Origin: Streptosporangiaceae bacterium
GTDB taxonomy: Bacteria > Actinomycetota > Actinomycetes > Streptosporangiales > Streptosporangiaceae
Assembly: GCA_030041195.1 (NCBI GenBank)
Contig: JASHOI010000389.1
Location: 1 to 11,950, forward strand
Reading direction: 5' to 3'
Length of the DNA stretch: 11,950 nt
Part shown: piece by piece, positions 1 to 5,692 of the stretch
Position numbering within the stretch: the first letter of the stretch is position 1
Layout: each line of letters opens with the position of its first letter
Position numbers and translations under genes: made by a program
Notes under the pieces: model-generated
Databases searched by the model: none
What the model saw: only the letters and a program-made list of their open reading frames with translations
Told to the model about the DNA's origin: nothing

Positions 1-525
1 GACGTGGCCGACCGCATCGTCCGGAACGGCCTGCGGGCCCCGTCCGCCGGTTTCTCCCAGGGCTGGGGGTTCCTGGTCCTGGACACGCCCGCCGACGTTG
101 CCCGGTTCCGCGACGCGGTCCGGCCGGACACCGATCCTGAGAACTGGTTCGCCGCCCGGGTGGACGCGCCGCTGCTGATCGTCCCGCACTCGAATAAGGA
201 CGCCTACCTGGACCGGTACGCCCAGCCGGACAAGGGCTTCACCGACCGGTCGGATGCCTGGTGGCCGTCGCCGTACTGGGACATCGACACCGGGTTCGCG
301 TCACTGCTGATGCTGCTGACCGCGGTGGACGCGGGGCTGGGCGCGTGTTTCTTCGGTTTTCCCATCGAGCGGATCGACGCGTTCCGTGCGGCGTTCGGGG
401 TGCCACCGCAGTTCCACCCGATCGGGGCGATCTCGGTCGGCTACAGCGCCGAGCCGCCGCGCGACCTGAGCGCGCGGCGCAAGCCGCTGTCCGACACGGT
501 GCACCGCGGCCGGTGGGGCCAGTAG
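1..525 (+). CDS. Nitroreductase family protein (5' end outside window)
   Basis: The reading frame is open from base 1 to a TAG at 523-525, so this is the C-terminal part of about 174 residues of a longer gene. Near the start it carries an R-A-P-S-A-x-F-S-Q segment followed by W-G-F-L-V-L. This matches the FMN-phosphate-binding and first-strand region of the nitroreductase fold. Further on, the stretch S-L-L-M-L-L-T-A-V-D-A-G-L-G-A-C resembles the conserved central helix and G-L-G-x-C motif. Family members are FMN-dependent homodimers that reduce nitro groups, quinones or similar compounds with NAD(P)H; the substrate here is unknown. A GTG at position 4 could serve as a start but would remove the N-terminal helix, so truncation by the window edge is more likely. 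It converges with the SRPBCC gene, with only 3 bases between the two stop codons. Confidence 0.85.
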   Translation, partial: DVADRIVRNGLRAPSAGFSQGWGFLVLDTPADVARFRDAVRPDTDPENWFAARVDAPLLIVPHSNKDAYLDRYAQPDKGFTDRSDAWWPSPYWDIDTGFASLLMLLTAVDAGLGACFFGFPIERIDAFRAAFGVPPQFHPIGAISVGYSAEPPRDLSARRKPLSDTVHRGRWGQ

Positions 526-528
526 CGG

Positions 529-1050
529 TCAGCCCGCGCTCTGGGCTTCGGCCAGTTCCTTGATGCCGGCCAGCGTGGCCGTCATGTTCGTGCTGTGCTC
601 GGCGAGCCGACGGCCCAGGATCCGCGACTCCTTGTCCGGCATGGCCTCGATCGCCACGCTGATTCCGCTCGGCCCGGGCCCGATCTGCATCCACTGGGTG
701 AGCCTGGTGCCGGCGCCGTCGGCGTTCAGCGTGAACCGCCACAGCGCGGACGGCAGGTCCGGGTCGCCGACCGCCCAGCCCAGCACCTGCTCCGGCTGGT
801 ACTCGCAGATCGTCGACGTGGTCTCCCAGCTGCCGGCGGCCGGATGGTAGTTGCGCCCGGTGAACCGGGCACCGGGCGTCGGCGTGCTGGCGCCGTCCAG
901 CCACTCGCCGCCGTTGAACTCGCTGCTGAACCGGGCCGGCAGCTGAATGTCGCAGACAAGCTTCCAGACCACAGCCGGGGGCGCGACGATCAGCACGTCC
1001 GCCTGGGTGGTCGGGCAGTCGCTGTAGCGGAGCACCGGCTGATCAGGCAT
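529..1050 (-). CDS. SRPBCC (START/polyketide cyclase-like) family protein
   Basis: This 173-residue protein has the organisation of a single SRPBCC helix-grip domain. An early beta strand (A-D-V-L-I-V-A-P-P-A-V-V-W-K-L-V-C-D-I, about residues 18-36) is the typical strand-helix opening of the fold. A central run ends in W-R-F-T-L-N-A-D-G-A-G-T-R-L-T-Q-W, and a long C-terminal helix closes the cavity (from about residue 130). Such proteins bind hydrophobic ligands, and some act as aromatase/cyclases or small hydrolases; no catalytic assignment is possible here. The ATG at 1050 is preceded by a GGGAGGA ribosome site about six bases upstream, which supports this start. No signal peptide is seen, so it is probably cytoplasmic. 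It is divergent from the LLM oxidoreductase gene 87 bases away, and the two may share control. Confidence 0.8.
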   Translation of the reverse strand: MPDQPVLRYSDCPTTQADVLIVAPPAVVWKLVCDIQLPARFSSEFNGGEWLDGASTPTPGARFTGRNYHPAAGSWETTSTICEYQPEQVLGWAVGDPDLPSALWRFTLNADGAGTRLTQWMQIGPGPSGISVAIEAMPDKESRILGRRLAEHSTNMTATLAGIKELAEAQSAG

Positions 1051-1137
1051 GTGTCCTCCCGCTTGACAGGGTAAGCCCGGCGGCGTTCACTGGCGCGACG
1101 CTGGCTGCCGCCACGCTGTCACCCGGAGGGCGCGAGC

Positions 1138-2202
1138 ATGCAGGTCGGATTCAACGCGGTGGTCTCGACCGCCGAGGACGCCGCGTTCGTGCGGGACGCC
1201 GAGCGGCTCGGCGCCGCATCCGTGTGGGTGCCGGAGACCTGGGGCCAGGACGCGCTGACCCAGCTGGGCTACCTGGCCGGCCAGACGGCCCGGATCCGGC
1301 TCGGCTCGTCCATCGTGCAGCTCGGCGCCCGGTCGCCGGCGCTCGTGGCGATGTCGGCGATGTCGCTGCAGCTGCTGTCCGGCGGGCGGTTCCTGCTCGG
1401 CGTCGGCGTCAGCAGGCCGCAGGTGATGGAGGGCTGGCACGGCGTGCGCTTCGGGTCCCCGCTGGCGGTGACCCGCGAAACGATCGAGATCGTGCGGGCG
1501 GTCGCGCGCGGTGACCGGCTCCGCCACGACGGCCGGGTCTACCGGCTGCCGCAGCCGGACGGCCCCGGCCGCGCGCTCCGGTCGCCGCTGCCGCCCACGC
1601 CGGTGCCGATCTACGTCGCGGCGCTCGGGCCGCGCAACCTCGAGCTCACCGGCGAGCTGGCCGACGGCTGGATCGGCAACACGTTCATGCCGGAGCACGC
1701 CCCCGTGTTCCTCGGCCCGCTGGCCGCGGGTGCGGCCAGGGCCGGGCGGCGGCTCGCCGACCTGGACCTGGTCATCCCGGTCGCGGTGGAGTTCACCGAC
1801 GACGCCGGCGCCGCCGAGGCCGCAGCGCGCAGGCACGCCGACGGGTACGCCTTCACGATCGGCGCGATGGGCAGCCGCGACAAGAACTTCTACAACGACG
1901 CGCTGACCCGGCTGGGGTTCGGCGATGACGTGCGCGCGGTGCAGGAGCTGTGGCTGGCCGGGCAGCGGGACGCCGCCGCCGCGCGGGTCCCCGCCGAGAT
2001 CGGGCGCGCGACCAACCTGCTGGGAACCCCGGCCATGATCACCGAGCGGCTTCGGCTGTACCGGGACGCGGGCATCACCACGCTGCAGACCAAGCTCGGC
2101 GGCGACCACGCCGCGCGCCTCGACACGCTGGCGCAGCTCATCGAGCTGGTCCGGCAGGTCAGCTCGGAACAGGCGCACCCGCCCGCCGGCCGGAACCGGT
2201 GA
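1138..2202 (+). CDS. LLM class flavin/F420-dependent oxidoreductase
   Basis: The 354-residue product looks like a bacterial-luciferase-like TIM-barrel enzyme. It opens with M-Q-V-G-F-N-A-V-V and has an A-E-R-L-G-A-A-S-V-W-V-P-E segment, followed by R-I-R-L-G-S-S-I and the L-S-G-G-R-F-L-L-G-V-G-V-S motif (about residues 80-92). A later P-V-P-I-Y-V-A-A-L-G-P-R-N-L-E-L-T-G-E-L-A-D-G-W segment is characteristic of F420-dependent members in actinomycetes. Family enzymes oxidise or reduce small organic substrates using F420 or FMN; the substrate is not predictable. A GGAGG at 1125-1129, eight bases before the ATG, supports the start. Length is normal for the family. It is read away from the SRPBCC gene and followed by a 231-base gene-free region containing a hairpin terminator candidate. 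Confidence 0.9.
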   Translation: MQVGFNAVVSTAEDAAFVRDAERLGAASVWVPETWGQDALTQLGYLAGQTARIRLGSSIVQLGARSPALVAMSAMSLQLLSGGRFLLGVGVSRPQVMEGWHGVRFGSPLAVTRETIEIVRAVARGDRLRHDGRVYRLPQPDGPGRALRSPLPPTPVPIYVAALGPRNLELTGELADGWIGNTFMPEHAPVFLGPLAAGAARAGRRLADLDLVIPVAVEFTDDAGAAEAAARRHADGYAFTIGAMGSRDKNFYNDALTRLGFGDDVRAVQELWLAGQRDAAAARVPAEIGRATNLLGTPAMITERLRLYRDAGITTLQTKLGGDHAARLDTLAQLIELVRQVSSEQAHPPAGRNR

Positions 2203-2218
2203 CCGCGCCGCCGTGGCG

Positions 2219-2280
2219 TGGCACCGGCGCCGTGGCACCAGCGCCGTGGAAACAGCGCTATGGCATCAGCGCCGTGGCAG
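2219..2280. repeat. 14-bp tandem repeat, four units plus a partial fifth
   Basis: Four consecutive 14-base units start at 2219, 2233, 2247 and 2261: TGGCACCGGCGCCG, TGGCACCAGCGCCG, TGGAAACAGCGCTA and TGGCATCAGCGCCG. A fifth partial copy starts at 2275 (TGGCAG). The period is exact, with no indels. The repeat begins 16 bases after the LLM stop codon and lies before the hairpin at 2301-2338. An open frame on the + strand runs through it into the downstream tetR, but the period is not a multiple of three and there is no sign of coding use. Function is unknown; it may be a simple minisatellite or a clustered binding site. Confidence 0.75.
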
Positions 2281-2300
2281 TGCGGTGGCAACGGGGTGGT

Positions 2301-2338
2301 GGGACCCACGCTGTTGCAGGAACAACAGCGTGGGTCCC
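2301..2338. terminator. Perfect 16-bp stem hairpin, probable terminator or dispersed palindrome
   Basis: GGGACCCACGCTGTTG (2301-2316) pairs without mismatch with CAACAGCGTGGGTCCC (2323-2338) across the 6-base loop CAGGAA. It lies about 100 bases after the LLM stop codon and before the tetR promoter. It is followed by CTT-CACCGTCTT rather than a clean T tract, as is common for actinomycete hairpin terminators. It would end transcription from the LLM gene and insulate the tetR promoter. Because the stem is unusually long and perfect, it may also be one copy of a chromosomal palindromic repeat family; no second copy is visible in this window. Confidence 0.65.
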
Positions 2339-2394
2339 TTCACCGTCTTGCGCGGCCGCTACGCAACTATCACGGGGCCGCTGCGGGGCGGGCG

Positions 2395-2436
2395 TTGACA
2401 AACCAGATACCAACGGTATTAGATACCGTTGGTATG
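2395..2436 (+). promoter_or_regulatory. tetR-ligase promoter with double palindromic operator over the start codon
   Basis: TTGACA at 2395-2400 is a perfect -35 box. Downstream, ATACCAACGGTAT (2407-2419) and ATACCGTTGGTAT (2423-2435) form a perfect 13-bp inverted repeat with a 3-base spacer. Each arm is also a palindrome of the form ATACC-N3-GGTAT, so two tandem dimer sites are 16 bp apart centre to centre. The -10 region (about 2418-2425, A/T-rich TTAGATA) is inside the operator. The ATG at 2434 is formed by the last bases of the second arm. The expected transcription start falls at or next to this ATG, so the mRNA is probably leaderless. Autorepression by the adjacent TetR protein is the natural inference. 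Confidence 0.8.
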
Positions 2437-3087
2437 AGGACCAAGCTGAGCCGCGACGAGCAGGTGGAGCGGAATCGCCGCCTGGTCCTTGAGGCGGCGC
2501 GCCGGGTATTTCTGGCCCGCGGCTACGCAAGCGCCACGCTCGATGTGATTGCCGAGGAGGCTGGGTTCTCGAAGGGAGTGGTCTATTCCCAGTTCGCCAG
2601 CAAAGCCGACATGTTCCTGGCCTTGCTGGAAGCCAGGATCGACGAGCGGGCCGAGCAGAACGAGCGGCTGGCCGGCCAGTTCGGCGGCAGGCAGCTGGCA
2701 GAGGCGGTTCCGGAACTGGCCCTCGCGCTGTTGCGAGCCGAGCCCGAGTGGATGCAGCTGGTTCTGGAGTTCCGCCTGCACGCGGCCCGGGTGCCCGAGC
2801 TGAACCGGCGGTACGCCGAGCTGCACGAGCGGACGCTCGACCGGCTGGCCTCGGTCTACGCCCGGCTGCACGAGCGGGCCGGCAGCACACCGCGTTACCC
2901 GGTCCGGGTTCTGGCCGAGCTGAGCTTGGCGGTCAGCCGCGGTGCCTTCCTGGAGCGGCTGGCCAATCCCGGCGGCGCCGACCTGCCCACCACCGAGGTC
3001 ATCAGCGAACTCGTGCTGCAGACCATGCCGCCCGCGGGCGGGGAACGGCCGGACGGCGAATTGACGGGGGAATCCGATGCTTGCTGA
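2434..3087 (+). CDS. TetR/AcrR family transcriptional regulator
   Basis: The 217-residue protein begins M-R-T-K-L-S-R-D-E-Q. It has a TetR N-terminal helix-turn-helix at about residues 13-60: R-R-L-V-L-E-A-A-R-R-V-F, then G-Y-A-S-A-T-L-D-V-I-A-E-E-A-G-F-S-K-G-V-V-Y-S-Q-F-A-S-K. A helical ligand-binding and dimerisation domain fills the rest and is too divergent to name an inducer. The frame is open upstream to 2218, but that extension would run through the tandem repeat, hairpin and promoter, so the ATG at 2434 is chosen. It has no ribosome site and coincides with the expected transcription start, which indicates leaderless translation. The gene's 3' end overlaps the ligase gene by 11 bases, so the two form an operon. 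The operator over its own start codon implies autoregulation, probably relieved by a substrate or product of the ligase. Confidence 0.9.
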   Translation: MRTKLSRDEQVERNRRLVLEAARRVFLARGYASATLDVIAEEAGFSKGVVYSQFASKADMFLALLEARIDERAEQNERLAGQFGGRQLAEAVPELALALLRAEPEWMQLVLEFRLHAARVPELNRRYAELHERTLDRLASVYARLHERAGSTPRYPVRVLAELSLAVSRGAFLERLANPGGADLPTTEVISELVLQTMPPAGGERPDGELTGESDAC

Positions 3088-4480
3088 GCTCTTGACCCGG
3101 CCGGACGGCGGTGCGCCGGCACTCGGTGACCTGCGCGGCCGCATCCAGGCGGACATCGTCGCTGGCCTGCCCGCGCACTTCCGGCGGCTAGGCATGGCCC
3201 CGGAGCAGCTGAATGACTGGCAGCGTGACCGGCTGCGCCGCTTGCTGACCGGGGCGGTCCAGCGCTCTGTCTTTCATGCCACGCGGCTGCATGGCATCGA
3301 CCCGGCACGGTTCGAGCTCGCCGACCTGGCGAGCCTGCCGGTCATGACCAAGACGCAGATGATGGATCACTTCGACGACCTGATCAGCGGCCGGCTGCTG
3401 ACCCGCGAGGCGGCCGAGCGCGCCCTGGCGGCGACCCACGACGAGCCCCGGCCGCTGCCGGGCGGCTACCTGTGCATGGCGACCGGTGGCAGCTCCGGCC
3501 AGCGCGGAATCTTCGCCTATGACCAGGAGAGCGTGGCGGAGTTCGTCAGCCTGATCTTCCGGACCCGGCTGGCCGCGCTGGGGCTGTCCAGCACCGACGG
3601 GCCGGTGCAGCTCCCCGGGGTCACCTTCGCGATGGTGGGGGCGGCCTCGGCGATCCACGGAACCAGGTTCGTGCCGTCGATGTTGGCCGGCAGCCCGGTC
3701 AGGTTCGTCAGCGTTCCGGTCACCCTGCCCGTCGCCGAGATCGTCGGCCGCCTGAACGAGCTGCAGGCGGACGGCCTGTTCGGCTACCCCAGCATGCTCG
3801 CCAGGCTGGCTGCCGAGCAGGAAGCCGGCCGGCTCGGGATCGCGCCACGGCTGGTGAACTGCACCGCCGAGACGCTGCAACCCGAGTTCCGCGCCGCGAT
3901 CAGGAAGGCGTTCGGCGCCCCGGTCTTCAACACCTTCGCCAGCACCGAGGGGCTCATCGGGTCCAGCGGGCCGGACGATCCGGCCATCACGCTGGCCACC
4001 GACAGCTGCATCGTGGAGCTGGTCGATGCCGAGAACCGCCCGGTGCCACCCGGAACCCCCTCGGACAAGGTCCTGATCACCAATCTGTTCAACGACCTGC
4101 AGCCGCTGATCAGGTACGAGCTGAACGACTCGTTCACCGAGCAGCCAGACGCCACGCAGCACGGCCACCTGCGCGTCACCGTGCGGGGGCGAGCCGACGA
4201 CATCCTGCGCTACGGCCAGGCGGAGATCCATCCGCTGGCGCTGCGGTCGATCTTGCTGGCCCAGCCGGACGTGCTCGACTACCAGGTACGGCAGACCGCC
4301 CGCGGCGTCGCCGTGCACGTGCTGCTGAATCGCGGGACCGGCGTGGCGGGTCTGCGCGGGCAACTCTGCGCGGCGCTGGCCAGGGCCGGGGTCACCGATC
4401 CGGAGGTCACCGTCGATGCCGTGGCCTCGCTGCCGCGGAACGCGGAAACCGGCAAGCTGCGGCGGGTGATCGCGGCCTGA
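3077..4480 (+). CDS. PaaK-like adenylate-forming CoA ligase family protein
   Basis: The 467-residue protein carries the core motifs of the phenylacetate-CoA ligase branch of the ANL superfamily. These are the P-loop M-A-T-G-G-S-S-G-Q-R-G (134-144), the adenine-site motif N-T-F-A-S-T-E-G (285-292), R-Y-E-L-N-D (346-351), the hinge region G-R-A-D-D-I-L (371-377), and a C-terminal lysine in N-A-E-T-G-K-L-R-R (K460), which is the usual adenylation lysine. It is therefore predicted to activate a carboxylic acid as its acyl-AMP and probably transfer it to CoA or another acceptor. The acid is unknown, and an orphan gene outside a paa cluster need not use phenylacetate. An additional ~100-residue N-terminal region precedes the P-loop. 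Start 3077 overlaps tetR by 11 bases and has GGGGGAA (3066-3072) upstream, indicating translational coupling. No membrane segments are seen. Confidence 0.85.
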   Translation: MLAELLTRPDGGAPALGDLRGRIQADIVAGLPAHFRRLGMAPEQLNDWQRDRLRRLLTGAVQRSVFHATRLHGIDPARFELADLASLPVMTKTQMMDHFDDLISGRLLTREAAERALAATHDEPRPLPGGYLCMATGGSSGQRGIFAYDQESVAEFVSLIFRTRLAALGLSSTDGPVQLPGVTFAMVGAASAIHGTRFVPSMLAGSPVRFVSVPVTLPVAEIVGRLNELQADGLFGYPSMLARLAAEQEAGRLGIAPRLVNCTAETLQPEFRAAIRKAFGAPVFNTFASTEGLIGSSGPDDPAITLATDSCIVELVDAENRPVPPGTPSDKVLITNLFNDLQPLIRYELNDSFTEQPDATQHGHLRVTVRGRADDILRYGQAEIHPLALRSILLAQPDVLDYQVRQTARGVAVHVLLNRGTGVAGLRGQLCAALARAGVTDPEVTVDAVASLPRNAETGKLRRVIAA

Positions 4481-4508
4481 CGTCCCGAGCCAGCCGCGCG
4501 CCGTAAAT

Positions 4509-4548
4509 CGATATCGCTCGATCACCGGTGATGGCAGGGTTTTGCCAT
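4509..4548 (+). promoter_or_regulatory. Palindrome cluster upstream of and over the Rid gene start
   Basis: Three small dyads are packed into 40 bases before the Rid-family gene. CGATATCG at 4509-4516 and ATCACCGGTGAT at 4521-4532 are perfect palindromes. ATGGCA (4531-4536) and TGCCAT (4543-4548) pair around the 6-base loop GGGTTT. The last dyad includes the first two bases of the ATG at 4547. No good ribosome site or canonical -10/-35 pair is evident. The region may hold an operator or an RNA hairpin that masks the start; the role is inferred only from the symmetry. Confidence 0.4.
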
Positions 4549-4960
4549 GCCAGCAGAGTTTGTCCGCAGCAGCCGGCTGTTCCCGGGCGTGCCGTACGCC
4601 TACGCCGCGGCCGCCCCGGGAGGAGCCCCGGGAGCCCGCGTGATCTTCACCGCCGGCGCGTGCCCGCTCGATGAGCAGGGGAAGGTGGTCGCGCCCGGAG
4701 ACGTGGCCGGGCAGATGCGCCAGGCGGTCGGCAACCTGCAGATCACGCTCGAGGAGTCCGGCGCCAAGGTGACCGACGTGCTCAAGACAACGGTCTACGT
4801 CCGCAGCGACCGCCGTGAGGATCTGGTCACCGCCTGGAACGTGGTCGCCGCCGCCTTCGGTGACCACGACGCGCCGAGCACGCTGCTGGGCGTTGCGGCC
4901 CTTGGCTACGAAGGCCAGCTTGTGGAGATCGAGGCGGTCGCCTTCGTCACTCCGGGTTAG
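4547..4960 (+). CDS. Rid family (RidA/YjgF/YER057c) protein, atypical active site
   Basis: The 137-residue length and the pattern of conserved residues match the Rid family of small trimeric proteins: F-T-A-G-A-C-P-L-D-E-Q-G, then Q-M-R-Q-A-V-G-N-L-Q-I-T-L-E-E-S-G-A-K-V, then the C-terminal L-V-E-I-E-A-V-A. RidA itself hydrolyses reactive enamine/imine intermediates from PLP enzymes. The arginine that binds the substrate carboxylate, expected in a P-A-R-S/T-x-V segment, is replaced: the aligned stretch reads A-P-S-T-L-L-G-V, with serine at residue 111. It therefore probably belongs to one of the Rid subgroups without imine deaminase activity. It follows the ligase by 66 bases on the same strand and could be co-transcribed, but the palindromes between them suggest separate control. 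The ATG is chosen from homology; no strong ribosome site is present. Confidence 0.85.
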   Translation: MPAEFVRSSRLFPGVPYAYAAAAPGGAPGARVIFTAGACPLDEQGKVVAPGDVAGQMRQAVGNLQITLEESGAKVTDVLKTTVYVRSDRREDLVTAWNVVAAAFGDHDAPSTLLGVAALGYEGQLVEIEAVAFVTPG

Positions 4961-4976
4961 CGCAGCAAGCCACGAC

Positions 4977-5001
4977 GTATGGTACCATACATATATGGTA
5001 C
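4977..5001 (+). promoter_or_regulatory. VapB-type operator overlapping the antitoxin start
   Basis: GTATGGTACCATAC (4977-4990) is a perfect 14-bp palindrome. Its right half is reused in a second inverted repeat, GTACCAT (4982-4988) and ATGGTAC (4995-5001), around ACATAT. The ATG of the antitoxin (4995-4997) is inside the second arm. TATGGT at 4978-4983 fits an actinomycete -10 box and would give a leader of only a few bases. Ribbon-helix-helix antitoxins typically repress their own operon through overlapping sites like these. Confidence 0.7.
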
Positions 5002-5222
5002 GCACTACTGTCTACCTGCCAGAGAACACCAAGCAGCGGCTGACCGAGGCTGCCCGGCGGCAGGGGCAGTCCGAAGCGGAATTCATCCGATCTGCCATCG
5101 AGCAGCGCGTCAGCGAAGTGCTTCCGCGCAAGCGTGGCCGCTGGGGAACTGTCCGATTCGACGAGGCAGGTCTAGCCCGAAAGGTCGATGAGATCCTGGC
5201 CGAAGGTTTCGGCGAGGAGTGA
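4995..5222 (+). CDS. Ribbon-helix-helix antitoxin (CopG/VapB-like)
   Basis: This is a 75-residue protein starting M-V-R-T-T-V-Y-L-P-E-N-T-K-Q-R-L-T-E-A-A. The opening R-T-T-V-Y-L-P strand followed by two helices (to about residue 45, including E-A-E-F-I-R-S-A-I-E-Q-R-V) is the ribbon-helix-helix DNA-binding fold. The acidic C-terminal tail (F-D-E-A-G-L-A-R-K-V-D-E-I-L-A-E-G-F-G-E-E) is the usual toxin-wrapping segment. An open frame extends upstream to 4815 through the Rid gene, but the fold starts at 4995, so this ATG is used. It has no ribosome site and a near-zero leader, again leaderless in style. It overlaps the PIN toxin by 4 bases (GTGA). It neutralises the toxin by direct binding and likely represses the operon. 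Codons ending in A or T are more frequent here than in neighbours, consistent with mobile origin. Confidence 0.88.
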   Translation: MVRTTVYLPENTKQRLTEAARRQGQSEAEFIRSAIEQRVSEVLPRKRGRWGTVRFDEAGLARKVDEILAEGFGEE

Positions 5223-5644
5223 TCATCTGCGACACCAGCGGGCTTATTGCCGGCTACGACGAGAGCGACCCAGACGGCCCCGCAGTACGCGAACTACTGG
5301 ACGCCGATGCGGGTTCACTCATCGTCTCGCCATTCGTGCTGGCCGAAGTCGACTACATGTTCATGAAGAGGTCTGGCGCCGCCGCGGAACTCGTGTTGCT
5401 CAGGGACCTGGCCGACGGGGTATATCAGGTTGCTGAGTTCACCCGGCTTGACGCCGAACGCGTCGCGGAGCTATCGCGGCAGCATGCCGGTCTCAGGCTC
5501 GGCATCGCCGGCGCGCACAGCATGTGTCTCACCCGCCCGGATCGATACGACACCAGGCGGATACTCACTTTTGATCACAGGCGCTTCCGCGCGGTGAAAC
5601 CGCCGCAGGGCGGCGTCTTCACGATCCTGCCCGCCGACCTGTAG
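5219..5644 (+). CDS. PIN-domain toxin (VapC-like), one catalytic acid missing
   Basis: The 141-residue protein has the PIN-domain layout of VapC ribonucleases: C-D-T-S-G-L-I-A with D5, V-L-A-E-V-D-Y with E43, and I-L-T-F-D-H-R-R-F with D119. VapC toxins cleave tRNA or rRNA in a Mg2+-dependent manner through a cluster of acidic residues. The third conserved acid, expected in the G-I-A-D-A-type motif, is replaced: the segment reads L-G-I-A-G-A-H-S, with glycine at 98. One base change (GAC to GGC) would account for it. Activity may therefore be reduced or lost, unless another acid substitutes. The GTG start overlaps the antitoxin stop in GTGA, giving tight translational coupling. As in the antitoxin gene, several codons end in A or T, unlike the flanking genes. 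Confidence 0.87.
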   Translation: MIICDTSGLIAGYDESDPDGPAVRELLDADAGSLIVSPFVLAEVDYMFMKRSGAAAELVLLRDLADGVYQVAEFTRLDAERVAELSRQHAGLRLGIAGAHSMCLTRPDRYDTRRILTFDHRRFRAVKPPQGGVFTILPADL

Positions 5645-5692
5645 GTCTGGGATTGGGCCGCCATTGTGCAGGGGGTCCGCCGGCGGCACCGG

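Noticed and set aside
1063..1091. TTGACA at 1063-1068 as a promoter for the LLM gene
   Set aside because: No acceptable -10 box at 16-18 bases (TTCACT only), so it is not listed as a feature.
1087..2238. 383-codon open frame on the - strand
   Set aside because: Antisense to the LLM oxidoreductase, low-complexity product and no domain.
2219..2338. CRISPR array or attachment site
   Set aside because: The repeat units are contiguous with no spacers, and there are no cas, integrase or tRNA genes nearby.
2218..2433. Upstream in-frame extension of the first TetR protein
   Set aside because: It would translate the tandem repeat, the hairpin and the promoter/operator; the TetR fold starts at 2434.
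3188..5005. 605-codon open frame on the - strand
   Set aside because: It is antisense to the ligase and Rid genes, its product is Arg/Gly/Ala/His-rich with no domain, and it arises from high-GC codon bias.
5677..5686. CCGCCGGCGG palindrome as a terminator after the toxin gene
   Set aside because: Only five bases per arm with no loop and no T tract; expected by chance in such GC-rich DNA.
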